A DNA stretch of 59,037 nt from Spirogloea muscicola (taxonomy: Eukaryota > Streptophyta > Zygnematophyceae > Spirogloeales > Spirogloeaceae), in assembly GCA_009602725.1 (NCBI GenBank), contig WELB01000307.1, forward strand, positions 1 to 59,037, written 5' to 3'. A program made the translations under genes and the position numbers. This document shows, piece after piece, positions 46,040-58,803 of this stretch. The notes below the pieces were generated by a model. That model was not told the DNA's origin. It worked only from the letters and a program-made list of their open reading frames with translations, and searched no databases. The stretch's first letter is position 1. Each line of letters begins with the position of its first letter.

Positions 46040-49000
46040 ATGATGCAGAGGCTCCTCGACAGCGTGCTCGGCGTGGCCAAGGAGTGAGCCCTCTCACCTG
46101 AGCTCTGGTCGACAGGGATGTCAGAGGCCGAGAAAGTACTGCCCTCCACCTCCGGGTCTTGAGTCATCACTGACTGGACCTCTACTCCACGAGATCAAGC
46201 ACGGAGCGTGCTCCTCCCTGGCCTTTTTCCTGGCCCAAGCAGATCCTTCATGTAGTCTGCACAGCCTCATAATGAGAAGGGCTTCACAGCTCGCTTCCGA
46301 TGTCAACAAAGCTCGTCCCTTTACGAGGCTAGTGAGTCTGTGAGGCAATCAATCTATGCAGACAACTGAGACAGAGTCTTGCAGTCCTACACGCACATGC
46401 AATGTGGCCTGTGACTCCTCTAGGGGAATTGCAGCACCATAGGCTGCTGCCAGAGAAGTAACTCCGTCTTCCTGTCTGGCCTAAGGAGGTAGGTAAGTTA
46501 GTCTGATCTCTGACGGACAGTGTCGACGACAGCTGGAGACTGACTGGTCGCTGTTGGTCAATATTAAGGGCGGCCAAGCTGAAATGGATTCGTCCATGCA
46601 ACCTGCTTTCTTACTCTGTATCAACTCCTTCGCTCTGCTCTCAGGGCTGTGAAGACTTTTAGTCGGGAAACTTTCAACAACACTATCAAGCTCGTCAATG
46701 GAGTTGCTGGAGTAGTTCTAGCTTTCGTGCCAGGTCAAGCAAACATTGTTGAAGGACTCCGAGGATGGGAGCTGCATCCAACTTTCAAAGCCCCTCGTTT
46801 GGCTCGATGGATGGAGGAGTAAGTGCTCTGGCTTTGCAAGACCAATGTCACAGGCCATTCGAAGCACACTCTCAGCTGCTCGATCTGGTCTACCTCAGCT
46901 GTGAAAGCCAGAGGTTTAGCGTGGACTACATTTGGATTGCCCAACGAGACAATTTGACCCTCGGTGTGGTATGAGAGTTGCATGTACTTGCTGCTTCCTG
47001 TGCAATTGTCTCCTATGTCATTGTTGCTGATTGAGTGAGGAGACTGGGACTGGCTGTGACAACAGCGGAGTGTCGTCTTTCAATCAATTCCTGTACGACT
47101 ATGTGGACTCTGAATCAGCATCCGGCTCAGAGTATGACACTGATGAAGAGAGTGAAGGAGGATCTGGGTTGCTACCATCTACCCCAACGTCCAGGAGAAC
47201 TTCATCAAACCATCACTCTGGGAGTTTTAAGAGCTCCAGGGTTTCTGAACGGCGTCATGGCTGGTGGTCAGGTGCGTTGGAGCTCTGACCACTTCCTGCA
47301 TTGTCAGAGACGAGTAATGTCCTCTCAGTGGCCAATACTACGTCTCCTTCTGGTGGCCATCTCTGCCTATCCACATGTACTGGGAGGCTCTCTCTGAGTC
47401 TCCTACTGGGTCGTCACAGTTCTGCTCTGTGCCAATTGTGCAGCCTTCAAGCGCTGGTTCTGGCTTCTGTTCTGGCCTTTGGCTCTCGTCTTTCGACACA
47501 GGCGATCGACAAGGTACAGTGTTTGTGGATGTGGCCAGCATCTTGCTAAGTTGCAAACCAGAAGACAGAGGGCATCTGAGGGTTCTGCCAAATGTTGGTA
47601 TTTAAGATGAAGCAGGCTTGAGGAGCCAGCTTAACGGCAAGCCGTGCTTGATGTGGAGCATGTGCATCTTCGCAGGCACGCTGTCAGGAGTCGCAGGAGC
47701 AGTGGCTTGAGGAGTGGCGTGGCTTCTCCTGTGAGCAGGAGCAGTAGCTCTGGCAGTCTCAGCCGAGTGTATGAGCTTGCAGGCTCTGAGTTCAGTCGGA
47801 AATTCAGTGACGTTGTTGAATACGTGACTCATCTCAATGACAATCGCCGGCGAGGTATTTTAGAGGTGAGCATGTGATATCATGTACAAGCCCCTGCTGT
47901 CCTTATCTGCTCCAAAAGATGCAGGAAGTTGCAGACCTAATTGTAGCACACATGGCCTGCCAATGTCTGAGTGGCCTCAATCTTGCTTTCACGTGAGATG
48001 GCTGAACCTCCTGCTTCTGACTGGACGCCTTTTGAAGACTTTCACTCCAGAATTTGTCAGATCAGAATGTCTCAACAGTTCTTAGTACTTGTGTGCATCT
48101 TGGCTATATGGTCATGTCTGAAATGCACACATGGAATTCTGGCAGGACCTTGAAGTAATCATGGAGCTTGCAATTGAGAAGGTTTTCGAATGTGTCCGAG
48201 GTATTCTATATTACACCTTCTCACCTTGGGAGAGCCTGAAGGTCATCGCAAGGGGGATCTTTGGAAGGCCCCGTCGGCAGAGACAGGAGCCAGGCACAGC
48301 CGTGCTTGGGACTGAATCTGCAGCCGTGTTAGGAAGCTCAGATCCTAGCCCAAAACTGCTCCTTCAGCAGCAATTAAATATGGACGCAAGGACCTGTGAA
48401 GACATTGTGACAGATGCAGGGTACGTGACTATCCCTAGAGCAGGAGAAGCCTTCTGGAGCCCACTTGCTTGCCTGTCTGGCGCGGATGGCCTTGTGAATA
48501 AGCTTCGGGAAGCATAGTTGCCTAATCAGCATACATAGACTTATGTCTCACTTGTAATTCAAGCAAGGGAGCGTGCAAGTAGTGATTCCAACGAGTTTAA
48601 GAGCATGTTCAATGGCAGGTATCCATATGAATCCATAAAGGTCACAACTGAGGACGGTTATGTGCTGCAGGTCGAGCGCATCCCAAGGTAATCCATCCTT
48701 GCATTAGTGCAAATTGATCCAATACCACCTACACAAGCAGGCCTCAAACAGCATGCTGACGCTATGCCACAATACACTCTAGAGCAGGCACTTGCAGTCA
48801 TGATTGATGATGCTGTGGGCCTGTCCCACTTACCATGCAGGCGAAATTCTCGCAAAGTGTTATACCTGCAGCATGGGATCTTGGACACTTCGCTTGGGTA
48901 AGTGGCTGTGTTGGGGTTTTGCTCGATTGGACGAAGTTTTGTGCTTTGGTGATAGCACCAGCAGCTTGCCATCATATCTTTGTAACCCGTGGCCCTGTGG

Positions 49001-52000
49001 TTATTCTACCTACTTCATTCTGTGTATCCAAATGTTTAAGAGCTTTTGTTAGTGTTGGCAGGTGGGTTTCCAATGGTGTTGTGGGCTCTCCAGCATTTGC
49101 TGCCTTTGACCAAGGTTTGCCAAAGTTGCCTACTTCCACCTTCCTTGACCATCCACCTGTCTGTCAGCTCTTTGCACGCTTGAACCTTGTCAGGGCATCA
49201 TTGTTTATATAGTAGATGTCAGAAGCTTGATTTGTCAGCCTGCAGTTTTGCCAGCCAGCCTGCAGCCTTCACCACAGTGGGATGTCATGTATATTTCTGT
49301 GGAGGTCAAGGATGTTCAAGCAGCACCTCCCAAGTCACATGTGCTGTTTTTCTTTCAATTATTTGAGTCCAGGGTATGATGTTTTCTTAGGCAACCTCCG
49401 TGGCTATGCATCCCGTGAGCATGTGGACAAACGAATTTCAGCTCGCAGGTGAGCCTGTAGTACAATTCAGGCTGTAAACCTTCCAGAAGGACGAGCTCAC
49501 TGAAAGCAGACTTGCTATTTGTTCTGGTTGATCTTGCTATACAGCTCTTTGCGGTTGTCTTGGCCCTGCTGTAAGTCCGAGTTTGTGAATGGTGTGATGT
49601 GTCTCATCATGTAGGTACTGGCGGTATTCCATCAATGAACATGGGATGCAGGATGTGCCGGCCATGATTGAGCGCATCCATGAGATGAAGGTGGCAGAGC
49701 TCAGCAGCTTGCCTGTGTCTCCTATGTTCTCGTCCGAGGCTGCCTCCACTTGTGCATCCGCTTCTGATGCAAATGGTCCAGATGGGAGTAGCTCCTCTTC
49801 ACCATCTGTGAGCAATGAGGAGGCTCAACCATATAGCATGTCAACAGTAAGCCACAGTCTTGGTGGGGCTGCAATGCTGGTCTACATTGTGACAAGGCGC
49901 ATACTTGGAAAGCCCCATCGTCTATCAAGAATGATACTCCTTTCTCCTGCTGGTGAGCTTCTGTCAAGGGTCGCTCTTGCTGCCTGCCGTGTCATGCAGG
50001 TTCAATGGCTTGCTTGGAATAGTTATGGAACCCCAATGCTTTTATCTCTTTCATGTTGACCTGATGCTCATGCAGCTCGTGCAGGGTCTACTGCTTACTT
50101 AGGAGCTAGTTGACTTGAATGTTGCCCAGGTTTTCATCAGCAGACTCCATTCCTTTTTGACCTCTTAATGTGGGGAGTTGTTGGCCCTTTTCCCTTCCTG
50201 GACTCTATTATGACTCGATATATCCCTGGCTTCTACATACCCACCAGAGGGCTCCGATTACTCTTCAACAAGTTGGCTCAGGATTTCCAGAATCTACCAG
50301 CCTTACGAGCTCTTGTTCAGGTCTTCTTGACAGCTTGCAATCATTGTGCCCCACATGTGCATGTGGCCTTCATTTGTGCTTTGAAACATTCGCCCTCGCA
50401 TATGTCCTTCAAGCTTACATGGAATTCCGACACATGTACTGCCTATCATTGTCATTGGCATTTGATGCATTCTTACTGCAACAGCCGACCTTTGTAAATA
50501 TCACGTTTTCTGTATGCTGATCTGGCTATTACAAGTATGTAATTAGGGATCGTGAATGTTGCAAAGCCGTGAATGGATTTCAAAATGAGGCTGGCTAGTC
50601 TAGCCTGTTTGCACATCAGGTCTGTCATTTAATGACAGTATTTGCTCTCCAGGTACTTATGAGCAGCTTGCTTGTTGGCGGAGACAGTTCGGACTGGGTT
50701 GGATCCCTTAGGCAACCACATTACAACATGTTTGACATGCCTGGGTTGGCATATAGAGTTGCCAAGCACATGGCCCAAATGAAGCATGCCCGTAAATTTG
50801 TCTTATATGACTACCGTCACTCCAGCGTCAATATGCAGGTGAGTGTTTCCTTTCAGTATGTTCACGCTTGAGTATATGTTTCCCTCTGTATCGAGTTGTT
50901 GGCCTTGTATATCTTACAATGTACTTGACTTGATCATCCAACATTGCAGTGACTTATACTTCCCAGTGCTGACTTTGAGCTGTGTCACTAGACACTGTAT
51001 GGCATCTAAGACTCGACCGAGTTGGTGATATGGTTGCCAGGCATACGGGCAGCCGACTCCGCTTGACATTGGTGCTCATTACGGACTTATAAATATTCCT
51101 GTCGATGTCGTAGTGGGGGGAAAGGATCGTTTGATACCCCCTGCAATGGTCCTTAAGCATTACGAAGCTATGAAGTCTGCCAACGTTAAGGTAATGGATG
51201 GCACTTTATCTTGTTATGCAACCCTACCATGCAGTCTGTACAGATATCTGAAGCGTTCTTGCTGATCATTAGGCAGAATTGTCGTGTTGCTGCGTAGTCG
51301 TATGTGAGTTGCAAAGAATGACCTTTGGAAATGCGAAACTATGACTCTAGTTGTAGATCTGGCCGTTTTTTAAAGAGAACAAGCTATGAAGAGTACGGTT
51401 GCGTGATATGTTGCCCAAACATTTTTTTCTCATGTGTAGGTTTCAGTCAAGGAATTTGACTATGCACATTTGGACTTCACTGTTGCTCACAAAGAGGAGC
51501 TCCTTGCATATATCATGGCAAGACTACTATTGCCATCAAATTCGCACAAAGTGAGGCGAACCCGAAGGTGAGCTGCGGACGTGCTTGACCCAGCACATAT
51601 TAAGAGCATTATCCTGCTTGCATTGGCGTCTCAGCTTTGTATCGTAGCCTTGCAGTAGCAATACTCATTGGCTCAACCTCCATCTTGTCAGTGCCAAGAG
51701 TACCTTCATTGCAAAGGCAGGTACAAGGACTGGCAATATCGGCTCAGATAAAGTGTACTTATACAACGACTTCCTTATTAGACTCGAAAGTACTGTAGCA
51801 GCCCTATTATGCCATCTCAGATGAGTTTCTTTGTTGGGAACCTTGTCAGTCTGCATCGTACAACCTGACTCAAAGCACAGCACATTTTTACTCTCGTGGC
51901 TTGGCTCAGTGTGATGGAAATGTGGGTATTGTCTGCAGCCTGAGGAATGGCCTGGATGCACGCGTCCAGAGCATACTGGAAAGAGCAGCGGAGAGGGGTG

Positions 52001-52839
52001 CTGTGAAGGGCTCTGGTGCCAATGCTGCTTCCATACCTCAGGTGAAAGTGGAGGGCCACAGTCTGTCTGCAGATGGGCATCAGACTGTCAGTGGGACTTC
52101 GAGAAGGTGGAACATAGAGCACACTGCAGGGCATGTGAATGACGAGGACAGAGGTTCAAACGATGGTGTGTCCTCCTCGCCCGTCGAGCACCACTCGCCA
52201 GCGAGGTTCATGAAAAAGTCGGCCACCAGTGGCAACAGCAAGAAAAGTGCCACTGCTGGTAGCAAAGCTATTGGCCTTAGCAGCTCCTATGATGACAGAC
52301 CTGGGCAGTTTGCCACCCGAGCTCCGCAAGCTCAAGAAGAAAGGCGACAGTCGACTTTGACGTTTCAGAGGCTCCCCAGCAGCAAGAGGAGGGACCATGA
52401 GGCTGGCATCGAGGGTTCTCAGCTCAGTGAGTCGTCCCTGGATAGTGCTGCATCAGCCTTTGCTGCAGCGCAAGAGGCTGGAGCTGCTGTGAACTCGCCA
52501 GCTGCTAGCATTGGGGGTAGAGGTCGGAGGACAACAGAATCGGCAACAGAATCCTACAGCAGGTTATGCTTTACCTCTCCACAAGACAGCCAGCTGACAT
52601 AACTGCACTGGCAGGCATTTAGGCGTTGTGCAAGCTATGTATGTCCTGGTGGTTATCTGCTTGCTGGACCTACTCAGTCACTATTCAGCTTAACTTCCTA
52701 GCATGTCATCATTTGTCCTATTTTCTGCAGCATGTTGAATACAGCAGAGCTCACAGATGATGGAAGCGTGCCCATGAAGCCTCTACAAGTGAAACTAGAT
52801 CAGTGTATAGATTCAGTTGCAACTAATGGGAGAAGGTAA
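46040..52839 (+). CDS. Alpha/beta-hydrolase lipase (plant At1g18460-like)
   Basis: Lipase with the AB-hydrolase-associated region followed by the hydrolase fold. Seventeen exons: 46040-46083, 46645-46818, 47036-47271, 47444-47513, 47676-47865, 48146-48420, 48619-48687, 48841-48897, 49062-49114, 49373-49448, 49615-49952, 50130-50320, 50653-50838, 51041-51190, 51440-51567, 51939-52562 and 52731-52839 (989 aa, all phases agreeing). The start is placed at MMQRLLDSVLGVAKE, matching plant homologues; an upstream in-frame ATG at 45875 is an alternative. Then come VNGVAGVVLAFVPG, GYPYESIKVTTEDGYVLQ, LQHGILDTSLGWVSNGVVG and YDVFLGNLRGYASREHV. Proposed catalytic triad: Ser in SHSLGGAAM, Asp in GGKDRLIPP and His in YAHLDFT. 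The last two exons add about 240 residues of Ser-rich, probably disordered tail. Its substrate is unproven; acyl glycerols are likely. Confidence 0.92.
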
Positions 52840-54040
52840 ATCATGACAAACTCAGAGCCACCTTGTATTATCAAGCTTGTACTGTGTAATTCTTCCAGGA
52901 AATGACCAGTGTGAAAAGGCTTGTATCCCTCATGTGGCAATACACATGCTGATATGTGGCATGCCTGGGGTCCTCAGGACACCCAAGGAACGAGAGGCTA
53001 CTGGCGAAGCGGCGAGAATGGTGGAGGAGATGTCAATTCCAGCCACCATCAGGTAACGGCCTGTAAAGCCATGCCAAGATGCATGCGTCCCAGGCTGCAA
53101 GTATTCACGCAACTCCTTAGGAGGGCTTGGTAGCTTGATGTTTGATGGTTAACAAGAAGGCAGCATACTAAGTGCAGCTTACAGCCTATGCCCCTACAAA
53201 CCTTGATATACTTCAATGTCATGGGCAGGTCGCTCAGCCAGCAGCACAGACTCGGTGTAGCTGGCCAAGAAATAGAGGACGTGTGGGAGCACATTGAGCA
53301 TGACTGTCCTTCAGCAAGGAGTTGACCCAAGAAGGCTTTGGTGATTCACTGCGCACGTAGCGTCCATGGGCTAAATGTGCGGTACCTGTTTAGCGAACGC
53401 AATTATTTGGTAACTGCAGCAGTGTTGACTTGCAGCTGCATTACTGACTTGAGCATATGACTCCGTAGATTGAAACAATGTTTAGACAGTCAGTTGCACA
53501 TTCTGCAACTGCAACTTCAACAGCGTAGCTTGTTGCTGCTGCTATGAGCGCCCAATGTTTTTGTGTTATCCAGTGATACAGCTCTGTACAGCAATATCCA
53601 GGAATTCACGAGGTGTCATCTTCATATGGCCGTTAGTCTTGTTGTGCATCCCACTTGCTTGCTGTCCAGATTTGCCAGATACATCGCACTCATTCCACTC
53701 TGTACTCCTCTTCACCTGGCCACTACTTGTTTCATGAGGCGAAGTGAGGTATACTTACTCGTGTGCACCCACACAAGGATGAGAAATTTATGTATAGACT
53801 TCTTTGTGCAGTTATTTCCGATGTGTTGTGGTGTAAACATGTAAGGATCTCTCAGCTTGCGCACTATGTTTCTACCCAGTCATGCTAACTACATGTGCCG
53901 ATGAATGTGAGGACTGAAACTGGGTCCAAGATCTAGGGTTCAGGTGTGATCCAATTTTAGTAAGTTGGCCAGGTCATATCTTAGCTTCAAAGGGGGATTG
54001 ACCGAATTTTTGGGGATGATTAAGCGCCTGGAGCTTGTCT
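52840..54040. other. Convergent intergenic region
   Basis: About 1.2 kb between the 3' ends of the lipase and DPE1. Only short frames without family motifs or a splice chain. No LINE stem-loop or tail was found here, unlike in the 5'-5' intergenic regions. Confidence 0.5.
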
Positions 54041-57000
54041 CTAAGAGGCTGCTAGACTTGCGACAGGGGGCGCTCTATTATACGTGCTCAACATGTTTGC
54101 AAGCTTCTTGGCGTGTTCCTCAAGGGCATCGAATGAGCCCGCAGTACCTTGACAACCTAGTCTCCAGCCCCAATTGCCAGCCTTCATGACAAAAGAACAG
54201 ACGGATGTTTGTGAGCCAGAGCACATAGGTATCAGGAAGAACTGGTCAGTCAGCCAATATTTCATATTTGAATGCACTAACCTTCACTGCTGGTGTGTTC
54301 ATGCGAGCCGAGTTGTCAAGGCTCATGATGTCTTGCAAGGAGAAGATGGCAGTCCTCGGCACGGACTGCACTGCTGCCTTGATAAACTCCCAGCTGATGT
54401 CAGCACCCTCCGCTGTTCTCAAATACTCCAATGTCTGTTGGCAAGTGCGGCCCAGGCAGGATACCAATACATTAGAGCGCAAGACACTCTTCTCTCGCAG
54501 CATCATCTTTGCATAAAAGCACAGCTCATGAGCACTGAGCGTCAGGTGCTCGCGTTGAGCATACCTGCTTTCTTTCTTCTTGCGGAGCCTTCTTCCACCA
54601 GCCCAGGACCTGCATGCATTGCCTCTGATGTCATTGAGTTGTCACGTGACCTTGCCTGAGTGATTGCTTACAAGAAGCTCAATCCAGCTTGTAAGGGTAG
54701 AGTATACTTATAAGTGTTGTTCCTGTGAATATAAGGCCAGCCATGTTCCTCTCACGGCCCCCTTCAAGCATAACTTAGAAAGCTAGACCCTGACTTGTGG
54801 TTGACTGATTGTTGAGGGAGGATCACCGTGTCATTGTCGTGTGTCCCTGGGTACACCACCTGGTTCACCTCGTGGTTGTGGGGAATGTGCGGGTTGGAGG
54901 GGTCTCCACCGAAAGCTGGGCTCGCACAAACGAGTCTATACAAATAAGATACCATTGGTACACACTGTCTACGCATGTCAATGTCCACTTGCTGTTGACA
55001 ACAAGTTCTGGCGTGCATATTGGATATAATTTTCTACATTATCCTAAATATTAGGCAATTCGGCAGGCAACGTGTAAGCAGGAACAGCGTGAACCTGGAA
55101 ATAGAGCAACTTACCAAACAGGAGCACAGCCATGCCGGGAGCACCAATGGCCTCCCTAAGCTGCGTAACGTCTTTTGTAATGACGCCCTTCACATGGCAA
55201 AGACATGGTCTAGCTCAGGCGCAGCTCGGGGCGATGCAATGGCTGGACCAACATTGCAGCCACAGTTACTCCTCGGGCGTCTTCAAAACAAGGTGACAAC
55301 AACAATCATGAGTCATGGCACATCAATGCATAATCGAAGCAGGCCTGCACAAGCAGCTGCTTAAACAAAGCTCACAAGATCTTCCGCAATGATGTCAACT
55401 TTGCCGACAGCATCCTTGATTGCAGCAAAAAAGTCCTCCCTTGGGCCAACCTGCGGGTCACAGAGCAGATGACACGCGACATAAGCATTGCCATCTCCTG
55501 CACGCCATCAGCACGAGGCGTGAAGTAGTGTCAAGAACCCCCACCACGAGAGACCCACTTATCTTGGCGGTGCTTTACCTTCCATACCCCTGACATAGCT
55601 GTCTCAGCATCTGCAAGGGCCAATACGATGAGCCACGTCGGTTAGCAGCACTCAGCCAGTGGAGTAGCATGAGATAGCAACAGTGTTCGCAATGCAGGGG
55701 CAGCTAGTGTGTTACTATGTCCAGCGGATTCAAGCCCAGTGATTGATTGGGCGGTTACCTGCTGGAATTGACCAGTAGCCTGCCAAGCCGCGGAAGTGGT
55801 CAATGCGGAACTCGTCGTAAAGTGTGAAGGCGCGCTTCATGCGCTGCACCCACCACTTGTACCCGTCCTCCTTCATCACCTTCCAGTTGTAAAGGGGACT
55901 GCCACGTTGGGGAGCACAAAGCGAGTCCATACTTGTCAAGACAACCGAGAAAGTGGCACAAGTGCCATATACTTGGGTGAAAACGAGGGCAGCTAGGAGC
56001 GCATCTAAGCTGCAAAACATTCTGGTCTCCTTTTAAGTAGGAGCAACGCCTGAAGCAGCAAAATCCCCTACATCCCCAAGAGTAACAGACAATGAAGCGG
56101 TAAGGTCACTTTGATAAAGCTGCGGAGTGATATGCCACGCCAATTTAGGTGTTGATACTTAGAAGGTCCTCGTTCCTAAAATTTCCAGGGCAAGGCCAGT
56201 CCAACAGTACATAGCATTGGTATGTCTAGGAAGGATAAGCTGAAGGAGGTTAGGCCAACCTGCCCCACAATTGTCCTGTCTCACTGAACGCATCTGGCGG
56301 GACACCGCTCACAAAGGCTGGTGCACCAGTTGCTTCATCCTGATTTGCAACCGCGAGAGAGACACCAATGAGAAGCCCCATGTGTGACTAATTGAGCAGA
56401 CCACTCTTCATCAGTCCAGATATCTGTGACTACAGATGTCACAACGACGTCCTGCTCATGTTTCTATTGGGGCAGGGGATGCCTACAAGCATAAATTGGT
56501 CTCGGTTGGCCCACACGTCCGCACTGTGTCCGCCCACGTAGATGGGCATGTCACCAACAATGCGAATTCCCCGCGAATTTGCGTACTTGTGCAGCGACTC
56601 CCACTGTCTCTGGAAGATATATTGCTGCGCCACAAATTCTGTGATCTGCCAACCACGCACATGAGCTGTTAGCCAGCAGACAGCGATATGAGCAGGCACA
56701 TGCTGCGCAGCGTATGGAGCCAAATGCTCACGAAGGCAGTGTGGTCCTCCCGGGCCTTCTTGAGGGCCTCAGGCTTGCGGTCACGTAGTTCCTCAGGCCA
56801 CTCCCACCAGCAGACGGCGTCGTGAGCGCTGTCGATCGCAGCAAAGAGTGCGGCCTCCTCCAGCCACCCTGCAACACGGAAGACAAGATGTGGAGTGACC
56901 ACCCTGCTAATTAAATGCTGCTCCACTACCCCCTCAATTAGGCGTTCAGTCAGGCTTGCAGACATGCAGCACAATTGCAGCAGAATGAAGAGGTTCCAAA

Positions 57001-58622
57001 AGCTTGGGACTATGGCAGCATCTGCCAAGCAGCGGGCTCTCGGTCGAGAACAATGATATAAGATACAAGCAGAAGTGTGGCATGTGCGGCAGATGAGAAC
57101 AAGGATACCCATGCAGGCTCAGAATGGCCGTGTAGGGTAGCAAGCATGCACCCGAGATGCTGGGCCTCTTGCGGAAATCCAGAAAGTCCTCCTTGAGGGG
57201 CCCCTCGCTAGACACCAGCTTCTTGGCAGCCTAACCGGCAGCACGCACAAATGTCAAGTGGCATCCCTCTTGCCGGAGGCTGCCGACTTCATCGATGATT
57301 GCTCCTTATGCTGCGGCACTTGTCGCTGCCGCAAGCAGCTCATGACGACTTCAGATGGCCCGGTGTTGGACTGGTATAAGAGCCTCACCTTGGCAACAAG
57401 GGCGTCCTTGACCTTGGCCACACTGTCGTAGTCCACCCGCTCCACCGCTCTGGACTCACAGTGAATGCTCATCCCAAATCAGTGCTAGCCTGGCAATGCC
57501 AACAATTGCAGATAGCCTATCAATGACGCCTGGCGAAGTAGCAAGGGCAAGCAGTGCTGACAGCTGCGAACCCCATACTGGGATCTGTTTACTTCCGTAC
57601 TGAAGCAGAACGAGGGCGATGGGAACACAAGGGTGCCCCACATTGGCGCCGGTAAGTCGGACTCGCTGAGGAGGCCATCCTCCACCAGGATATCCGGCGA
57701 GATGAGTAGCCTGTTGCCGCAGTTGGCGTCCTAGCAAAGCCGCCACAAGAGGTGAGCCGCAGGTGTATGTCTATGCTTGCCAGCGCCGGCAGTAACGCCC
57801 ATAAGTCATGCCAGTCAAGCAGCCTGCTCAGTCTGCCACCTTGAGTCGGCCCTCACTTGGCCAGCGTATGGCGAGCCGTCCTCGCCGGACTTGCGCCCCG
57901 GCGGGACCAGCGGAAGCACCTGCAATACCGCGCCCGAATCACTGCTGCACGATCAGCTCGCTGCATGCTATGTCCAGCTCGCTTGCTCCCTCCATCATGG
58001 AGCAAGAGAGTGGCATAAGCGAGTCCCAGTGTGCAGCAGCGGTGCGCCACTGCTAGCCATTGGCACTTGCCTTAGCTCAATAGACAGCAAACAGCGGTGT
58101 GCACGTATTGCTGTCCTTCGTAGGCTATCAGAGCTACTTCACATTGCTCGCGGTCTGCTCCTCTGTTGACATTGGGTCCACATTTTGAGCGACCCTGCCG
58201 ACGCTTGCTCCTCAGATCGAGCATGTCATCTGACGACCTCAACCCCGAACCCCGGCAACGGGCGCTGGGCTGGCAGCTGGTGAGGCAGGGCCCTGGCGGA
58301 CCTGCCACACGCAGCACTTGGTCGACTGGAGCCAGTCGATGAACTTGAACGCCTCGGGGCCGAGGTCGCCGATCCCGTAAGGCCCGGGGAACGACGTCGG
58401 GTGCAGCAGGATGCCTGCATTGCGGGCCCGTTGCTGGTGAGCAGCGCGGCAGCAGACTGCGCCAAAGGAGAGCCAGCTTGGCTGCCTCATGGCGCTCGTA
58501 CTGGAGCCGCGAGGCTGCGAGAGAGGCGCACCTGCTCGGCGGCGCGGGAGCACCGGGGCGTCGTCGACGTACTCGGGGCCGAGGTCGTCACCGACGGTGG
58601 GCATGGGCGCCGCAGCAGCCAT
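54041..58622 (-). CDS. DPE1: 4-alpha-glucanotransferase, plastid disproportionating enzyme
   Basis: GH77 enzyme that moves glucan units between malto-oligosaccharides, releasing glucose during starch breakdown in the plastid. Sixteen exons: 58622-58302, 57919-57857, 57730-57642, 57449-57389, 57230-57152, 56868-56732, 56645-56487, 56339-56260, 55898-55759, 55610-55579, 55450-55376, 55187-55115, 54915-54827, 54609-54565, 54434-54282 and 54181-54041 (578 aa, close to plant DPE1; all phases agree). Motifs in order: GILLHPTSFPGPYGIGDLG, GSPYAGQ/DANCGN, FQRQWESLHKYA, GDMPIYVGGHSADVWAN, the nucleophile Asp in DEFRIDHFRG, the acid/base Glu in IIAEDLG, and the third Asp in GTHDNDT. About 50 N-terminal residues before the enzyme domain could be a transit peptide. 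The open frame continues upstream to an ATG at 58868 inside a LINE tail, so the true start is uncertain. Confidence 0.93.
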
Positions 58623-58803
58623 CATCTTGGCGGCCGCCGCGGTGGCCCCGGGGCCTGGCTGGGCCCGATCTGCGGCGCCGACTGACGTGTGGGGCCGCGG
58701 CGCGGAGCCGCCGCTGCGTGGAGCGGCTCGGCGGCGGCGGCAGCGGCTGCGCGCTCGGGTGGAGAGGCAATGGCGGCTGGCTGGCGAGCTGGGTGGCAAA
58801 AGA

